A stretch of DNA of 64,000 nt. Origin: Piscinibacter caeni. Lineage in GTDB: Bacteria > Pseudomonadota > Gammaproteobacteria > Burkholderiales > Burkholderiaceae_C. This document shows, one piece after another, positions 1-7,195 of this stretch (its first letter is position 1; every line of letters begins with the position of its first letter). Both the position numbers and the translations under genes were made by a program. Under the pieces are notes generated by a model that made no database searches, was not told the DNA's origin, and was given only the letters and a program-made list of their open reading frames with translations. The DNA lies in contig KZ836103.1 of the NCBI GenBank assembly GCA_003265685.1, forward strand, positions 120,751 through 184,750, written 5' to 3'.

Positions 1-1010
1 TCGAGCGCTTCCCGGCCCAGGTCCTCGATGGCGCAGGCCACGGCATCGGTGCGGTCGCTCGCGTGGAAGATGCCGTTGATGGCCAGGCGCTGGTTCTCCA
101 GGCCCAGTTCCTTCAGTTCGACCGACGTACGCGCCGCCTCGTCGATGGCTGCAGGGTCGGGCCGGGTCACGAGCACCACGGTGGTCTGCGCCGGATCGCT
201 GAGTGCGGCGAGTGCGGCCTTGAACCGGACTTCCTGCATTTTCAGGCCCGAATGCGGACCGAGACAAGAGGCCCCCCGGTCGTTGCCGCTCAGGAAGCCG
301 GTCCAGGCCTTCGGCAGGCTGAGCAGCCGAAGCGTGTGCCCCGTGGGCGCCGTGTCGAAGACGATGTGGTCCCAGGCTGCTGCGCCATCGGCCAGCAGCG
401 ACGAGAACTCGTCGAAGGACGCGATCTCGGTCGTGCAGGCACCGGACAGTTGCTCGCGAACCGTCGACCGTTCTTCTTCCGTCGCACTCGCGTCCATCTG
501 GGCCAGTACGCGCTGTCGGTACGACTCGGCGGCATTGCCAGGATCGATGTTCAGCACCGACAGGCCGGGTGCGCCGGGCACCGGCACCGGCGTGTTGCGC
601 AGTTCGATGCCCAGCATCTCGTCCAGGTTGGACGCAGCGTCGGTGCTCACGAGCAGCACCTTCTTGCCGGCGTCGGCGAGGGTCAGCGCTGCGGCGGTCG
701 AGAGCGAGGTCTTCCCCACGCCACCCTTGCCGGTGAAGAAGAGGTGCCGCGTGGCCTGTTCGACGAACCCGATGCCGGCCGGCTTCAGCCAGGACTGCAC
801 GACTTCATGCGATGGGATGCCGCCGCTGTGCACCACCCGGTCGGCGATGACAACGGCCGGCGTGGCGTGTACTCCATGAGCCCGGATGGCGTCGGGGCTC
901 TCGACCTTGACGATCTCGACCTCGATGCCCGCATCGCGCGCTGTCCGTTCGATGATGCCGATCGTGCTGCGGCACTTGCTGCAGCCCGATCCCAGAACCT
1001 TGATCTGCAT
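1..1010 (-). CDS. arsA: ArsA arsenite-transport ATPase with N-terminal thioredoxin-like domain (3' end outside window)
   Basis: ArsA is the soluble ATPase that energises arsenite efflux, here presumably with Acr3 encoded just upstream. The 336 residues visible form one uninterrupted frame. Residues 1-77 are a small thioredoxin_3 (MTH895/TM0996-like) domain with CSKC at 10-13 and a TPAVVI cis-proline loop near 50-55. ArsA proper follows: P-loop GKGGVGKT at 94-101, the DTAPTGHT signature, and the SGACTTEIA and SCLGP segments holding the equivalents of the E. coli arsenite-binding Cys113 and Cys172. The ATG has a good ribosome site (GGAGG, 8 bases upstream). Usual ArsA lacks the redox domain; a separate ArsD normally delivers As(III), and no arsD is seen here. 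The 111-base gap from acr3 holds only a 22-codon open frame (1067-1135) without a good ribosome site. Whether the second ATPase half exists lies off the left edge. Confidence 0.88.
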   Translation of the reverse strand, partial: MQIKVLGSGCSKCRSTIGIIERTARDAGIEVEIVKVESPDAIRAHGVHATPAVVIADRVVHSGGIPSHEVVQSWLKPAGIGFVEQATRHLFFTGKGGVGKTSLSTAAALTLADAGKKVLLVSTDAASNLDEMLGIELRNTPVPVPGAPGLSVLNIDPGNAAESYRQRVLAQMDASATEEERSTVREQLSGACTTEIASFDEFSSLLADGAAAWDHIVFDTAPTGHTLRLLSLPKAWTGFLSGNDRGASCLGPHSGLKMQEVRFKAALAALSDPAQTTVVLVTRPDPAAIDEAARTSVELKELGLENQRLAINGIFHASDRTDAVACAIEDLGREAL

Positions 1011-1121
1011 GGGCTTGTCCTCCGAGTGGACTGTGCGCCGCCTGCCGGAGGAGCACTTGACTTCCGTCAGCGTGCGGTGGACCGGGCGAACAGCGTCGCG
1101 TCGATATTGGGCAGGCTGTCG

Positions 1122-2186
1122 TCAGCGTCGCTCATACCAGCCCTTGCTCTGGTTCACCACGCGAACGACCAGCAGCATCACCGGCACTTCGATCAGCACG
1201 CCCACCACTGTGGCCAGCGCCGCGCCGGACTCGAACCCGAACAGGCTGATCGCCGCCGCCACCGCCAGCTCGAAGAAGTTGCTGGCACCGATCAGCGCCG
1301 AGGGGCAGGCCACGCTGTGCGACTCACCGAGCCGACGGTTCAACAAGTAGGCCAGGCCCGAGTTGAACAGCACCTGGATCAGGATGGGCACCGCCAGCAT
1401 CGCGATCACCAGCGGCTGCTTCAGGATCGCCTCGCCCTGGAAGCCGAACAGCAGCACCAGGGTGACCAGCAGCGCGGTGATCGACCAGGGACCGGTCTTG
1501 GCCAGCGTGGCATCGAACGCAGCCTGGCCGCGCGCCAGCAGCGCCTTGCGCCAGAGCTGCGCGATCACCACCGGGATCAGGATGTACAGCACGACGGAGG
1601 TGATCAACGTGTCCCACGGCACCGTGATCGACGAGAGCCCGAGCAGCAGCGCGACGATGGGCGCGAAGGCGAACACCATGATCGTGTCGTTCAGCGCCAC
1701 CTGGCTCAGCGTAAACAGCGGGTGGCCGTTGGTCAGCCGGCTCCACACGAACACCATCGCCGTGCACGGCGCAGCGGCCAGCAGGATCAGCCCGGCGATG
1801 TAGCTGTCGGCCTGCCCCGCTGGCAGGTAGGGCGCGAACACGTGGCGGATGAAGATCCAGCCCAGCAGCGCCATCGAGAAAGGCTTGACCGCCCAGTTGA
1901 CGAACAGCGTCACGCCGATGCCGCGCCAGTGCTGCTTCACCTGGCTCAGGGCGCTGAAGTCCACCTTCAGCAGCATCGGGATGATCATCACCCAGATCAG
2001 CAAGCCCACCGGCAGGTTGACCTGGGCGATCTCCATCTTGCCGATGGCCTGGACCGGGCCGGGCAGCAGCTGCCCCAATCCGATGCCGGCGACGATACAG
2101 AGGAAGACCCAGACGGTCAGGTAGCGTTCGAAGACGCTCATGGGCGCGGGCGCCACGGAGCGTGCGTCCAGCGTGGTCGTGTTCAT
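1122..2186 (-). CDS. acr3: Acr3-family arsenite efflux permease
   Basis: A 354-residue inner-membrane arsenite/H+ antiporter of the Acr3 (bile-acid:sodium symporter) family. The length is normal and about ten hydrophobic segments are visible. Hallmarks are the GIGLGQLLPG loop near the N terminus, the LPVGLLIWVMIIPM helix, and the APCTAMVFVW segment with the cysteine known to be essential in characterised Acr3 proteins. It starts 18 bases after the second arsC, so it is co-transcribed. Acr3 works alone or with ArsA; the ArsA gene downstream suggests an ATP-driven pump. ArsB, the alternative permease, is absent. Confidence 0.93.
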   Translation of the reverse strand: MNTTTLDARSVAPAPMSVFERYLTVWVFLCIVAGIGLGQLLPGPVQAIGKMEIAQVNLPVGLLIWVMIIPMLLKVDFSALSQVKQHWRGIGVTLFVNWAVKPFSMALLGWIFIRHVFAPYLPAGQADSYIAGLILLAAAPCTAMVFVWSRLTNGHPLFTLSQVALNDTIMVFAFAPIVALLLGLSSITVPWDTLITSVVLYILIPVVIAQLWRKALLARGQAAFDATLAKTGPWSITALLVTLVLLFGFQGEAILKQPLVIAMLAVPILIQVLFNSGLAYLLNRRLGESHSVACPSALIGASNFFELAVAAAISLFGFESGAALATVVGVLIEVPVMLLVVRVVNQSKGWYERR

Positions 2187-2204
2187 GGTCTTGTGCTTCG
2201 TCGC

Positions 2205-2711
2205 TCAGCTCTTGCCGATCTCGATCAAGGCCGCCTGCAGTCGCTGCCGGTCCAGGGTTTCGAGGGGCAAGGCCAGCAGCTGCAGCATGCGGAAGCCGAT
2301 GGCCTGGCGCGTCAGTTCGAACGCGCGGCGCTTGCCTTCTTCGCCGCCTTCGGCGTTCGACGGATCGGGGTAGCCCCAGTGCACCTTCACCGGCTGCCCG
2401 CCAGTGCCGCCGAAGAACACGGGGCACTGTTCGGCTGCCGCGCTGTCGCAGACGGTGATCACGATGGACAGCGGCGGCGCGCCGTCCTGGCTGAACTCGT
2501 CCCAGCTCTTGCTGCGACAGCCGCTGGTGTCGACGCCGGCGTTGTTCAACGCTTCGAGCGCGAACGGATTGATGCGGCCGCTTGGGGCGCTGCCGGCGCT
2601 GTATGCCTTGACATCCTTGCCGAGGCGGCGCGCCAGATGGTTGAGCATGCCCTCGCTCAGCACGCTGCGCGCCGAGTTGTGGGTGCAGAGGATCAGGACA
2701 TGGGTCGTCAT
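2205..2711 (-). CDS. arsC: Arsenate reductase, low-molecular-weight phosphatase type (second copy)
   Basis: A 168-residue cytoplasmic arsenate reductase related to low-molecular-weight tyrosine phosphatases. It reduces As(V) to As(III), which the downstream pump can export. The N-terminal P-loop CTHNSARS gives the C-x5-R active site (Cys9). A TVCDSAAAEQCP segment supplies the two further cysteines expected of a thioredoxin-coupled, three-cysteine mechanism. It is a diverged tandem paralogue of the gene directly upstream, only three bases separate the two, and both are preceded by other ars genes. It carries a small insertion around a Gly-rich FFGGTGG segment absent from the first copy. The two enzymes may differ in efficiency or electron donor; the sequence does not show which. 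Confidence 0.9.
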   Translation of the reverse strand: MTTHVLILCTHNSARSVLSEGMLNHLARRLGKDVKAYSAGSAPSGRINPFALEALNNAGVDTSGCRSKSWDEFSQDGAPPLSIVITVCDSAAAEQCPVFFGGTGGQPVKVHWGYPDPSNAEGGEEGKRRAFELTRQAIGFRMLQLLALPLETLDRQRLQAALIEIGKS

Positions 2712-2714
2712 CGT

Positions 2715-3212
2715 TCAGCGGCTTCCGATGTCCTTGATCTCCTTCTGGATGGCCATGCGATCGAGCGTGGCCAGTGGCAGCGAGAGCATGAGTTGGATGC
2801 GACGCTTCAGGGTGATGAAGGTGTCAAGGAAAGCCTTCTCCTGCGCAGCCTGTTCTCCCTCGACCGCCGCAGGGTCGGGCATGCCCCAGTGCGCCGTCAT
2901 CGACTGGCCAGGCCACACGGGGCAGACCTCACTTGCAGCCTGGTCACACACCGTGAAGACAAAGTGCAGCGCGGGCGCATCCGGGCGCGCGAACTCCTCC
3001 CAGCTCTTGCTGCGGAAGCCGTCTGTCGGGATCCGGTGCGCGGCGAGCGTCTTGAGCGCCAGCGGGTGCACCGAACCCTTCGGCTGGCTGCCTGCCGAGT
3101 AAGCGACGAACCGTCCTGCGCCGAGTTCGTTCATCAAGCCCTCGGCCAGGATCGATCGCGCCGAGTTGCCCGTGCAGATGAACAGCACGTTGTAGGTGTT
3201 GTCCTTCATCAC
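2715..3212 (-). CDS. arsC: Arsenate reductase, low-molecular-weight phosphatase type (first copy)
   Basis: A 165-residue arsenate reductase with the P-loop CTGNSARS (C-x5-R, Cys13) followed by TVCDQAASEVCPVW, which supplies the resolving cysteine pair. Length and layout match thioredoxin-dependent ArsC proteins of the phosphatase fold rather than the glutaredoxin-dependent E. coli plasmid type. It sits between arsI (stop only a few bases upstream) and the second arsC. It provides arsenite for Acr3/ArsA. Homology to the neighbouring copy runs along the full length (shared YSAGS, RSKSW, HWG-PDP and LPL-TLDR segments), consistent with an old tandem duplication or capture of a second version. Confidence 0.92.
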   Translation of the reverse strand: MMKDNTYNVLFICTGNSARSILAEGLMNELGAGRFVAYSAGSQPKGSVHPLALKTLAAHRIPTDGFRSKSWEEFARPDAPALHFVFTVCDQAASEVCPVWPGQSMTAHWGMPDPAAVEGEQAAQEKAFLDTFITLKRRIQLMLSLPLATLDRMAIQKEIKDIGSR

Positions 3213-3215
3213 GTC

Positions 3216-3728
3216 TCAGCAGCAGCCGTTCGACGACTTCACCGCGATGCCGATGGGCTTGCCGCGCGGCGCAGGGGTGCAGCAGGCGGACGACTCCACC
3301 GCGGCGGCAGGCGCCTGCGCGCAACAAGCGGACGCGGCTTCAGTCGCCTGACGCTCGTTGAAGACCGGAATGTCGCCCAGCGTGTGGAAGTGCTCCCAGG
3401 CGATGCCTTGCGGGTCGGTGACCCAGTGCTTCTCGCTGCGCGCGTAGCAGCAGGTGGTCTGGCCCTCGTCCAGCAACGCCATGTCGGCTGCCTCGGCGCG
3501 CGCCTTCAAGTCCGCGAGTTCCTCAGGGTCGTCGGTCTGGAAGCCGAGGTGGTCGATGCCGGCCTTGGCGCCTCGCGTCGAGATGGCGAAGTTGATGCGT
3601 GGGTCTTCCAGCATCCACTTGGCGTAGTCGGCCTCGACGCGGGTCGGGGACGCCGCAAAGAGCTTGGAATAGAAGGCGATGCTCTGGGAGAGATCGTCGA
3701 CGTGAAGGTGGACATGGAATCGCTTCAT
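3216..3728 (-). CDS. arsI: ArsI/CadI-type dioxygenase (C-As lyase candidate) with cysteine-rich tail
   Basis: A 170-residue vicinal-oxygen-chelate protein. ArsI enzymes cleave the C-As bond of trivalent organoarsenicals such as MAs(III) using Fe(II) and O2. Visible hallmarks are an N-terminal HVHLHV strand, His60 (in GIDHLGF), the vicinal pair Cys93-Cys94 in TTCCYA that binds the arsenical, and Glu112 in AWEHFHT as the last iron ligand. The start is the internal ATG giving MKRFHVH; an upstream in-frame start would add 17 unlikely residues. The last 40 residues hold three further vicinal Cys pairs (ACC, ACC, GCC), probably metalloid-binding. CadI, the cadmium-induced homologue, is the alternative name; the ars operon context favours ArsI. 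Confidence 0.85.
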   Translation of the reverse strand: MKRFHVHLHVDDLSQSIAFYSKLFAASPTRVEADYAKWMLEDPRINFAISTRGAKAGIDHLGFQTDDPEELADLKARAEAADMALLDEGQTTCCYARSEKHWVTDPQGIAWEHFHTLGDIPVFNERQATEAASACCAQAPAAAVESSACCTPAPRGKPIGIAVKSSNGCC

Positions 3729-3741
3729 GGTGGGCTCCGGG

Positions 3742-4068
3742 TCAGCAGGTGGTACGGCGCTTCGCGCCGCTGGGCGCACAGGACTTGCCCATGCAGCAGT
3801 GGTCGGTGAGGTAGGACAGCAACTCGTTCATCTGGTCGAGCGCCGGCCGGTAGTGGAGGTTGCGGCCTTCGCGCTCGACGCTCACCAGACCGGCATGCAT
3901 CAGCTCCTTCAGATGGAAGGACAGCGTCGAGCCGGGGATGTCCAACATCGCCGACAGCGCACTCGGTGTCATGCCATCCGGACCGGCACCGACCAAGGCA
4001 CGGAAAACGCGCAGTCGCGCCTCTTGGGCAAGTGCAGCCAGGGCAAAGACGGCAGACTTTTCATTCAT
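3742..4068 (-). CDS. arsR: ArsR-family arsenite-responsive repressor
   Basis: A 108-residue winged-helix repressor and the first gene of the ars operon. The helix-turn-helix spans roughly residues 34-60 (SALSAMLDIPGSTLSFHLKEL). The E. coli-type CVC sensor in the recognition helix is missing. Instead the C terminus carries Cys91-Cys92 and Cys97 (DHCCMGKSC), the arrangement known from Acidithiobacillus ferrooxidans ArsR, plus a terminal cysteine. As(III) or MAs(III) binding should release it from the promoter just upstream. The chosen ATG is the only one that yields a canonical ArsR N terminus (MNEKSAVFALAALAQEARL). Confidence 0.93.
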   Translation of the reverse strand: MNEKSAVFALAALAQEARLRVFRALVGAGPDGMTPSALSAMLDIPGSTLSFHLKELMHAGLVSVEREGRNLHYRPALDQMNELLSYLTDHCCMGKSCAPSGAKRRTTC

Positions 4069-4075
4069 GTTTCCA

Positions 4076-4103
4076 AGGATATAGAAGTATCGCGGGATGT
4101 CAA
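4076..4103 (-). promoter_or_regulatory. Predicted ars operon promoter and ArsR operator
   Basis: On the minus strand a perfect -35 TTGACA (4098-4103) is followed after 16 bases by TATCCT (4076-4081). A GATA-N6-TATC dyad (4078-4091) lies across the -10 region, where an ArsR dimer would block polymerase. The predicted transcription start falls at or within a base or two of the arsR ATG at 4068, so the arsR message may be leaderless. This is a by-eye prediction. Confidence 0.5.
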
Positions 4104-4129
4104 GCGGAGGCTGCGCATGCTCGGGCCCG

Positions 4130-4186
4130 TCTGCAAGCGAGCGCGTCTCCAGATGGTCAAGCTCCTGCTCACCGTCCGCTTGCAGA
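4130..4186. repeat. 10-bp perfect inverted repeat between arsR promoter and kinase gene
   Basis: TCTGCAAGCG at 4130-4139 and its exact complement CGCTTGCAGA at 4177-4186 flank 37 bases. The repeat lies in the 197-base gap between the end of the sensor kinase gene (4266) and arsR. It could be a long-loop terminator for the kinase operon or a mark of the boundary where the ars block was joined. No transposase or target duplication supports a mobile element. Confidence 0.35.
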
Positions 4187-4265
4187 ACGGCTGGTGGGAT
4201 GCTGGTGGGACCGCTAAGGGTCGACAGCTGCCGCCCGCATCCAAGCAATCGAACGCAGACTCGCA

Positions 4266-5324
4266 TCAGGCCTCGCGCGGCAGCTCCAGCGTGGCCGCGA
4301 GGCCGCCCTCGGCGCGGTTGCACAGCTCGACGCGGCCGCGGTGGGCCTCGGCTACCGCCTTGACGATCGCCAGGCCGAGGCCCATGCCGCCGGTGCTGCG
4401 CTGGCGCGAGGACTCGATGCGGTAGAAGGGCAGCAGCACCTTGTCGAACTCCTCGGGCGGGATGCCCGGGCCGCGGTCGAGCACGCCGATGCGCACGCGC
4501 TGCGCGTCGGCGTCGAGCTGCACGTCGGCGCGGTGGCCGTACTTCAGCGCGTTGTCGATCAGGTTGTTCACCGCGCGGCGCAGCGCGTGGGGCCGGCAGT
4601 GCAGGCGCACCTTGCGCTCGCTGGCGAAGCTCAGCTCCCGGCCGGCGGCCGAGAACAGCGTCGGCACGCTGCGAAAGCGCAGCGGCGGCGGCTCGGCGAA
4701 GCCGACCGGGCGGCCCAGGTCGGCGTAGTCGTCGCACAGCGACTGCAGCAGCGCGCCCAGGTCGACCAGCTTGCGCGGCTCGTCGCGCACGTCGTGCGCG
4801 AGGAAGGCCATGGCCTCGGCCAGCAGCTCGTCCATCTCGTCGAGGTCGCGCAGCATCAGGCGCTGCAGCTCGGCGTCCTCGCGCACGAACTCGACGCGCA
4901 GGCGCAGCCGCGTGGCCGGCGTGCGCAGGTCGTGCGACACGGCGGCCAGCATGCGGGTCTGGTCGGCCAGCAGCTCGGCGATGCGCTCGCGCAGGTGGTT
5001 GAAGGCCTGCGCCATCACGCGCGCCTCGAGCGGGCCGCGCTCGGGCAGCGGCGGCTCGCGCACGTCCGCCCCCTGCTGCTCGATGGCCGCGGCCAGCTCG
5101 CCGATCGGCGCCACCAGCCGGCCCACCGCCCAGCCGGCCAGCGCCAGCAGCGGCACGGCGGCCAGCAGCCAGGCCAGCCAGGCACCTGCCGGGGCGGGCG
5201 GCAGGCCCAGCAGCAGGCCGGCCAGCAGCAGCAGCGCGGCCAGCGTCAGCGCCAGCAGGCCCAGCAGCCGCGCGCGCAGGCTGCGCGGCACGCCGCGCGA
5301 GAGGGTGTCGCGCCAGCGTGGCAT
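4266..5324 (-). CDS. EnvZ-like sensor histidine kinase with almost no periplasmic loop
   Basis: A 352-residue membrane histidine kinase. Two transmembrane helices (about 19-40 and 47-70) are separated by only a few residues, so there is no extracytoplasmic sensor domain. A HAMP-like segment follows. The H-box AAVSHDLRTPATRLRL contains His131. Then come the N-box NNLIDNALKYG, a DRGPGIP G1 box and a GMGLGLAIVK G2 box. It begins 7 bases after the response-regulator gene, its obvious partner. The signal is unknown; input would have to come from the membrane, HAMP region or another protein. Length is short but complete for this class. Confidence 0.88.
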   Translation of the reverse strand: MPRWRDTLSRGVPRSLRARLLGLLALTLAALLLLAGLLLGLPPAPAGAWLAWLLAAVPLLALAGWAVGRLVAPIGELAAAIEQQGADVREPPLPERGPLEARVMAQAFNHLRERIAELLADQTRMLAAVSHDLRTPATRLRLRVEFVREDAELQRLMLRDLDEMDELLAEAMAFLAHDVRDEPRKLVDLGALLQSLCDDYADLGRPVGFAEPPPLRFRSVPTLFSAAGRELSFASERKVRLHCRPHALRRAVNNLIDNALKYGHRADVQLDADAQRVRIGVLDRGPGIPPEEFDKVLLPFYRIESSRQRSTGGMGLGLAIVKAVAEAHRGRVELCNRAEGGLAATLELPREA

Positions 5325-5331
5325 CGCACCC

Positions 5332-6081
5332 TCAATGGGGCGGCGCCACCAGCAGTTCGGCCGGCCGGCGCGAGACCTCGGCGCAGAACTGGTAGCCCTC
5401 GCCGCGGACGGTCTTGATCAGGCTGGGCTCCTTGCCGCTGTCCTCGAGCTTGCGGCGCAGCCGCGAGACCAGGATGTCGATGCTGCGGTCGAAGGGCGCG
5501 CAGTCCTGGCCGCGCACGGTGTCGGCCAGCCGGTCGCGGCTGAGCGGGCAGCGCGGGTGGCTGAGGAAGGCCAGCAGCAGCGCGAACTCGCGCGTCGACA
5601 GCGGCACCAGCGTGCCGTCGGGCGCCTGCAGCTCGCGTGCCCCCGCGTCGAGCTGCCAACCGCGGAAGCCGTAGACGTAGCGCGTTTCCTGCGCCGGCTC
5701 GGGGGCGCGCACCCGCGCGCGGCGCAGGATGGTGCGGATGCGTGCCACCAGCTCGCGCGGGTTGAAGGGCTTGACGAGGTAGTCGTCGGCGCCCAGCTCG
5801 AGCCCGACGATGCGGTCGGACTCCTCGCGCAGCGCGGTCATCAGGATGATCGGCAGCTCGCTGCGGCTGCGCAGCTCGCGGCACAGCGCGAAGCCGTCCG
5901 GGCCGGGCAGCAGCACGTCGAGCACCACCAGGTCGACATGCCACTGCGCCAGCGCCGCGCTCATCTCGCGCCCGTTGCCCGCCACGGTGACGAGGAAGCC
6001 GTAGTCCTGCAGCAGCGCCTTGGTCATGCGCCGGATCTCGACGTCGTCGTCGACGATCAGGATGCGCGGGGTGCGGTCCAT
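5332..6081 (-). CDS. OmpR-family response regulator
   Basis: A 249-residue two-domain regulator. The receiver domain (1-120) has the acidic pair DDD at 11-13, phospho-acceptor Asp55 (LVVLDVLLPG), a conserved Thr/Ala switch and a KPFNPREL lysine. The C-terminal winged helix (about 140-235) ends with the LRRKLEDSG and IKTVRGEGYQF elements typical of OmpR/PhoB proteins. It sits 12 bases after the Gfo/Idh gene and 7 bases before the kinase, so the three genes are probably one transcript. The target genes are not evident. Confidence 0.9.
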   Translation of the reverse strand: MDRTPRILIVDDDVEIRRMTKALLQDYGFLVTVAGNGREMSAALAQWHVDLVVLDVLLPGPDGFALCRELRSRSELPIILMTALREESDRIVGLELGADDYLVKPFNPRELVARIRTILRRARVRAPEPAQETRYVYGFRGWQLDAGARELQAPDGTLVPLSTREFALLLAFLSHPRCPLSRDRLADTVRGQDCAPFDRSIDILVSRLRRKLEDSGKEPSLIKTVRGEGYQFCAEVSRRPAELLVAPPH

Positions 6082-6093
6082 CGCACCCGCCCG

Positions 6094-7095
6094 TCAGGCC
6101 ACGTCCTCCCAGCGCCCGCTGCGCTCGGAGCGCCACAGCGCGTCGATCACGCGCAGCTGGGCGATGGCGTCGTCCAGGCCGTAGCCGGGGCCGGGTTCGC
6201 CGCGCACCAGGCGCGAGAAGGCCTCGGCCTCGAGCCGGTACTGCTCGGCCGCGGGCAGCGTCTCGACCTGCACGCCGCTGCCGTCCAGGGCGCCGCCCTC
6301 GTCCAGCGCGATCTGCATCGCGCCGCCGCGCGGCGCGTTGAACGGGATGCGGATCTCGAGGCGGCCCGAGGTGCCCAGCACCTGCACACGCTGGTAGGGG
6401 CAGCTCTGCGTCGAGACGGTGAAGGCGAGCTGGCGGCCGGCGCCGAAATCCAGCAGCGCGCTGGAGCTGCGGTCGGTGCCGAGCGCCGGGTCGCGGTCGA
6501 CCAGCGCCACCACGCGGCGCGGCTCGGCCTCGAACAGCCAGCGGCCGGAGAGGATGGCGTAGCAGCCGATGTCGTACAGCGCGCCGCCGCCGATGGCGGC
6601 CTGGTTGCGGATGTTGGCCGGGTCGTCGTTGAAGTAGCTGAACGCCACCTGCACCACCCGTGGCGTGCCGATGCGGCCGGCGCGCACCAGCTCGCGGGCA
6701 CGTTGCCATTGCGGGTGGTGGCGCACCATGAAGGCCTCCTCGATGCGCACCCGGCCGGCGGCCTCGCGCAGCGTGGCCGCCTCCTCGGCACTCAGCGCGA
6801 TCGGCTTCTCGCACAGCACATGCTTGCCCGCGGCGGCGGCCTGCAGCGTCAGTGGCACGTGCAGGTGGTTGGGCAGCGGGTTGTAGACCGCCTCGATCTC
6901 CGGGTCGGCGAGCAGCGCCTCGTACGAGCCGTAGGCGCGCGGGATGCCGAGCTGCTGCGCCGCGGCCTGGGCCGCCGGCAGCGAGCGCGACGCGATCGCG
7001 CGCAGCTCGATCAGCGGGCTGGCCAGCATCTCCGGCAGCACCTTCTCGATGCCGATCCGGGCCGTGCTCAGGACACCCCACACCACCTTGCGCAT
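6094..7095 (-). CDS. Gfo/Idh/MocA-family oxidoreductase
   Basis: A 333-residue NAD(P)-dependent sugar, polyol or related dehydrogenase. The N-terminal Rossmann fold begins VVWGVLSTARIG. The family signature GKHVLCEKPIALS contains the EKP motif with the catalytic lysine near residue 95, and NPLPNHLH precedes it. The C-terminal half is the alpha/beta substrate domain with an IGGGALYDIGCYAI strand typical of the glucose-fructose oxidoreductase/trans-dihydrodiol dehydrogenase subgroup. It starts a likely three-gene operon with a two-component system. A 100-base gap with its own predicted promoter separates it from the transketolase operon on the same strand, so a role in that pathway is possible but not shown. 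Confidence 0.88.
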   Translation of the reverse strand: MRKVVWGVLSTARIGIEKVLPEMLASPLIELRAIASRSLPAAQAAAQQLGIPRAYGSYEALLADPEIEAVYNPLPNHLHVPLTLQAAAAGKHVLCEKPIALSAEEAATLREAAGRVRIEEAFMVRHHPQWQRARELVRAGRIGTPRVVQVAFSYFNDDPANIRNQAAIGGGALYDIGCYAILSGRWLFEAEPRRVVALVDRDPALGTDRSSSALLDFGAGRQLAFTVSTQSCPYQRVQVLGTSGRLEIRIPFNAPRGGAMQIALDEGGALDGSGVQVETLPAAEQYRLEAEAFSRLVRGEPGPGYGLDDAIAQLRVIDALWRSERSGRWEDVA

Positions 7096-7107
7096 GATCG
7101 TCTCCTT

Positions 7108-7178
7108 GAGGTGCGCACCTCATCGATCAGCGCATGATAAGCAGATCGGCCCCCTCTTGGGAATGAGGGGCGCACCGC
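7108..7178. promoter_or_regulatory. Two related palindromes in the Gfo/Idh promoter
   Basis: GAGGTGCGCACCTC (7108-7121) is a perfect 14-bp palindrome. A second near-copy, GAGGGGCGCACCGC (7165-7178), lies 57 bases away, and the 17-base context matches at 15 positions. Between them, on the minus strand, TATCAT (7134-7139) is a plausible -10. The first site would sit just downstream of the start of transcription, as expected of a repressor operator. The regulator is not identified. Confidence 0.5.
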
Positions 7179-7195
7179 ATCAGCACGTCCCGTCT

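Noticed and set aside
1067..1135. A 22-codon open frame between acr3 and arsA, considered as a leader peptide
   Set aside because: It lacks a ribosome site and overlaps the acr3 end; nothing supports translation.
63..3809. A 1,248-codon open frame on the plus strand across the ars operon
   Set aside because: Its protein is low-complexity His/Gln/Arg-rich and it lies antisense to six recognisable ars genes. It is a by-product of high-GC codon use.
4771..7137. A 788-codon plus-strand open frame over the kinase, regulator and Gfo/Idh genes
   Set aside because: It is Ser/Arg then Ala/Gln-rich without any family motif, and is antisense to three well-supported genes.
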